A stretch of 64,000 bases of DNA, taken from the NCBI RefSeq assembly GCF_009707545.1, contig NZ_WLYK01000004.1, positions 1 through 64,000 on the forward strand, read 5' to 3'. The notes beneath the pieces are model-generated. The model was not told the origin of the DNA. It searched no databases and saw nothing but the letters and a program-made list of their open reading frames with translations. Made by a program: the position numbers and the translations under genes. This DNA comes from Nakamurella alba (GTDB taxonomy: Bacteria > Actinomycetota > Actinomycetes > Mycobacteriales > Nakamurellaceae). Positions 61,469 to 64,000 of the stretch are shown here, one piece after another. The first letter of the stretch is position 1. Every line of letters begins with the position of its first letter.

Positions 61469-61532
61469 CATCCCCGTGAGTGGAGCCGTAGGCCCCACCG
61501 GGTCCGGCCTGCACCCGGACCCTTGTGGGGCC
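61469..61532 (-). ncRNA. Partial third copy of structured RNA tail
   Basis: The plus-strand sequence CATCCCCGTGAGTGGAGCCG and TAGGCC matches 57743-57769 almost exactly. The hairpin that follows has a different stem (GGCCCCAC/GTGGGGCC, with inner GGGTCCGG/CCGGACCC) where copy B has GGCCTCGCCG/CGGCGAGGCC. The rest of the RNA is absent. Confidence 0.5.
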
Positions 61533-61711
61533 GCCCGCCCAGGCAAGTGCCCCGCAAGCGATCGAGTGCGGTTGGTGCGCGACCTATCAACCGGTACCGC
61601 GGGTCATCCAGGCAACCACCAACGTCGCCAAGGCCGACAACCCCAGTGCCGCCAGAATCATCTACATCACGGATGAAATGCTCTCATCCTATGCGTCCAC
61701 GCGTGGCCCGC

Positions 61712-62209
61712 TTACAGGACTCGGGCGCTGCGCTCCCGGTACGCCGCTTGCCGACACGCGTCAGAGCAGTACTGGCGATTGGCGCGTCCCATCATTGAGG
61801 TACTACACCGGAGACAGGTGTGACTAACCGGGCCACGCTGCGGTCGCACCACTCCGGATGCGGCGAGACGGCATCGACGAGAGCAGGTGTGGTGTCGGCA
61901 CCCCGCCCGAGCGCCCCGAACGACCAGCACTCCGCAGCCTGCGCATGGCGCAGGGTCCGTGGCGTGGCGGCCGCCGTACAACCCGGCCACCCAAGCTCGC
62001 TCTCCGTCGGTACCGGTCAAGGCGAACCCGCCCGGGGTGTAATGATCGATGCAGACCAGGAAATCCTGAGTCGCCTGGCCGAGGTGGCCGCCCCATCGGT
62101 ACTCGCCCCTCACCCGGTAGACAGGCTCCCCCGGGCGGGGCATGCAACCACAGACAGGCCCCGTCCTCAACTGCATGAAACGCAACGGTACAGGCCGCGC
62201 CGACACCAC
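61712..62209 (-). CDS. Cysteine-rich putative zinc-binding protein
   Basis: 165 residues from GTG 62209; a TTG start at 62275 would add 22. It has VCGCMPRPGEPVYRV near the N-terminus, CAGCGVLVVRGARAG in the middle and a C-terminal zinc site CLRCSTSMMGRANRQYCSDA (CxxC...CxxxC) with a basic end. The last part resembles the zinc site of the gene at 38005. A broken relative is at 51490. Probably nucleic-acid binding; family not recognised. Confidence 0.7.
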   Translation of the reverse strand: MVSARPVPLRFMQLRTGPVCGCMPRPGEPVYRVRGEYRWGGHLGQATQDFLVCIDHYTPGGFALTGTDGERAWVAGLYGGRHATDPAPCAGCGVLVVRGARAGCRHHTCSRRCRLAASGVVRPQRGPVSHTCLRCSTSMMGRANRQYCSDACRQAAYRERSARVL

Positions 62210-62243
62210 AGCGCCGCCGGTCCACCAATGCCGTCGCTGCCCC

Positions 62244-62639
62244 TCAGGTACCGGCGAGTTGACCAACCGGTCCAATCTCTACGGATAGAACTGGGCAACG
62301 CCACCACGCTCGACCTTCCTCTCCGTCCCCGGCCGTTACGAGCGGATGGGTGTCCGGATGGAGGGGGCAGGGGGGCCACAACCGCCCGATCACGTCGAGT
62401 ACAGCGTCCTGCGTCTGGTCGGCGATTGCCCGAACCTGGACCGCCCGGGGTTCGTCGCGGTTGACCTGGATCGAGCGCAGGGGTGTGCCCGGATCTGCGC
62501 CGTAAGTCATCTGAATGAGAAGCGTGGACGCGTGCCACTCGTACTCGGCGACCGCCTCTACCTGGAGATTGTGCAGAACCGCTCCCGCATCGCGCATGAC
62601 GGGCTGTAACGACTCGGGAACCTCTGATGCATCAACCAT
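62244..62639 (-). CDS. Unrecognised protein with CPLHPDTHPL motif
   Basis: 131 residues. PRAVQVRAIADQTQDAVLDV, then WPPCPLHPDTHPLV and AWWRCP: a Cys/His pattern seen in actinobacterial hypothetical proteins, perhaps one zinc. GAGGG seven bases before ATG 62639 fixes the start. The next gene follows on the same strand with a 34-base gap or a small overlap. Confidence 0.75.
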   Translation of the reverse strand: MVDASEVPESLQPVMRDAGAVLHNLQVEAVAEYEWHASTLLIQMTYGADPGTPLRSIQVNRDEPRAVQVRAIADQTQDAVLDVIGRLWPPCPLHPDTHPLVTAGDGEEGRAWWRCPVLSVEIGPVGQLAGT

Positions 62640-62934
62640 CGGACCACCCTCGCACGTGTGCGGTGGATGAGACCCGGCAACCCAATCGTCCGTTCAGGTA
62701 AGCCCTTCGATAGCTCTTGTCCAAGCTGCCAGACTTGGCGGTCGGGATCGGGGATGGTGCAAACATCCCCGGCCTCCTGCCTTCACCTCCGGGAGCGTTT
62801 CGCTCACCAAAGAGTTGGTCGACGTGCGAGCCAGTACCAAGGCCTTCCTCGGCGCCGGCGTAGTCTGCGCGCTAATCCTTATCGAGGTCTTCACGATTGA
62901 GGGTGTAGTATCGGCCTGCCCCCGCCTCGAGTGC

Positions 62935-64000
62935 TCAGCCGGCTGCCCGGGATCCCCACAGCGTGCTCCGGCTGCTGACGCCCCACCCGATCACGAGCAG
63001 GACTGCGAACACGGCGGCGAGGACGGCGACGTCGACCGGGCCCGTCGAAACGATCAGAGCGCCGATCCCGGCCAGAACTGTGACGCCGACCGCGGTGCCG
63101 ACGTCCTCGCCTAGTCCGAGCACGACCCCGCCGTGCGCTCGGTTCGTGCCGTTCTCGGCGCGGAATCCCTTGAACGTCAGCGCCATCACCTTGGGATACA
63201 CGACGCCCATCGCAGCCCCGATCAGGACGGTCACGATCCCCAGCCCGACCGCGTGGCCCAGGCCGGCGTGCAGCATAGCCCCGACCGCGACCAACGCCGC
63301 CGCGACCGGAAACACTATCGCGGCAAGCCGATAAGCTTCGCGCTCAGATACATGCGCACCCCACCCCGTGACACTGATCAAGCCCCACGTGAGCGGGCCA
63401 AGCGACACCAGCACCGTCCCGACGACGCCGCTCGCGTCGATGTACTCGGTCGACAGCAATGGCACGAACGCGTTGATCCCGAAGTAGCCCCCGCACACCA
63501 GAGCCAGCACCCAACTGCCCGCCTGCGCACGACGCTCCGCAGGCACCGTCAGTACTAGCGCGCGGCGGAAAGGTGCCATTAGCACCACGATCAGCAGAAC
63601 CACCCCCGCCGCGACACCCCACACGGTTGCCGACGCGACGCACACCTGCGCGGCCGCCAGGCCCGCCGCGATCGCGACGAACGCCCACGGCCCCCGAACC
63701 TTCGGAGCAACCGCAGGACGTTGCCACCCGACGGCGCGTAGCGATCCAGCCATCAAACCTCGGGCGATTAGCACGAGTACCGCCGGCCAGACCATAGTGG
63801 CTCGCCACCCCCACGCCACCAGCAGCACCCCGTTGATCGCCGGGCCAACCAGAGCCGGTGCGATCCACATGATCGCGTATAGCCCGAAAACTCGCTCCCG
63901 CTTGCTTCGCGTCCGGATACACCTCGGAGATCACGCCCATCCCCAGGCCGCCCATCAGCCCCGCCGCGACACCGCGCAACGCCAGCCCGACAACGAGCGC
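62935..64000 (-). pseudogene. MFS transporter, frameshifted and cut by window edge
   Basis: From 63870 down, one frame gives nine or so membrane segments (PALVGPAINGVLLVAWGWR; GGYFGINAFVPLLSTEYI; LGIVTVLIGAAMGVVYPKVM). Upstream the sense is in another frame (GVAAGLMGGLGMGVISEVYP). A four-base duplication at about 63905 (AAGCAAGC for AAGC) explains the shift: without it the text reads AKRERVFGLYAIMW, a proper MFS helix. Sequence beyond 64000 is not visible. Confidence 0.8.

Larger units (their letters stand above)
61256..61711. other. Intergenic stretch with RNA signals but no gene
   Basis: 456 bases without a supported gene. They hold a strong intrinsic terminator on the plus strand (61360-61396) and the partial third copy of the structured RNA tail (61469-61532). 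Confidence 0.5.

Overview
The window is high-GC DNA with strongly GC-biased third codon positions. ANTAR regulators, WhiB-era style SigB/SigF sigma factor, three lsr2-type genes, a CsbD pair and leaderless start signals all point to an actinobacterium; a Nakamurella/Frankiales-type soil organism is my inference, not something the sequence proves. No rRNA, complete tRNA, CRISPR array or intact integrase was found.

Region 1 (1-29.6 kb) is ordinary, densely coded chromosome with a stress and signalling flavour. It holds a TPP-dependent pyruvate oxidase-like enzyme, a CPA1 sodium/proton antiporter, a SRPBCC-SDR-zinc alcohol dehydrogenase group, an FAD oxidoreductase, a membrane metallopeptidase, three GAF/ANTAR proteins, a diguanylate cyclase, a GPR1/FUN34/YaaH-type carrier, a molybdopterin oxidoreductase and a CYP152-type P450 peroxygenase. 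A CheR-PAS/CheB/ANTAR operon, a second CheB and a SigB/SigF-type sigma factor follow, then a manganese catalase, CsbD and small stress-type proteins. The che-like genes have no CheA, CheW or receptor beside them, so they look like a sensing/partner-switching system rather than chemotaxis.

Region 2 (29.7-36.2 kb) is a run of regulator-target cassettes with visible operators: TetR/DHA2 efflux pump, cupin-MarR, and alpha/beta hydrolase-MarR. A decayed copy of the hydrolase and a decapitated bioY lie among them.

Region 3 (36.2-64 kb) begins at a tRNA-Lys gene cut off after its anticodon arm and is an accessory region in decay: an IS3 element with a nonsense codon and a frameshift, three IS256-family remnants, a tail tape-measure fragment, and many frameshifted genes. 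Four kinds of small component recur through it: stand-alone helicase-associated (HA) domain proteins (seven genes in the window, ten domains, plus a remnant), lsr2 genes (two intact, one broken), a small zinc-ribbon protein (one intact, one broken), and non-coding repeats. The best of these repeats is a ~300-nt multi-hairpin element present twice, at 40.1 kb and 58.0 kb, whose terminal stems differ in sequence but keep base pairing; it is the strongest candidate for an undescribed RNA. A 77-bp inverted-repeat element sits upstream of both intact lsr2 genes. What these parts do together is unknown; the recurrence is what the sequence shows.
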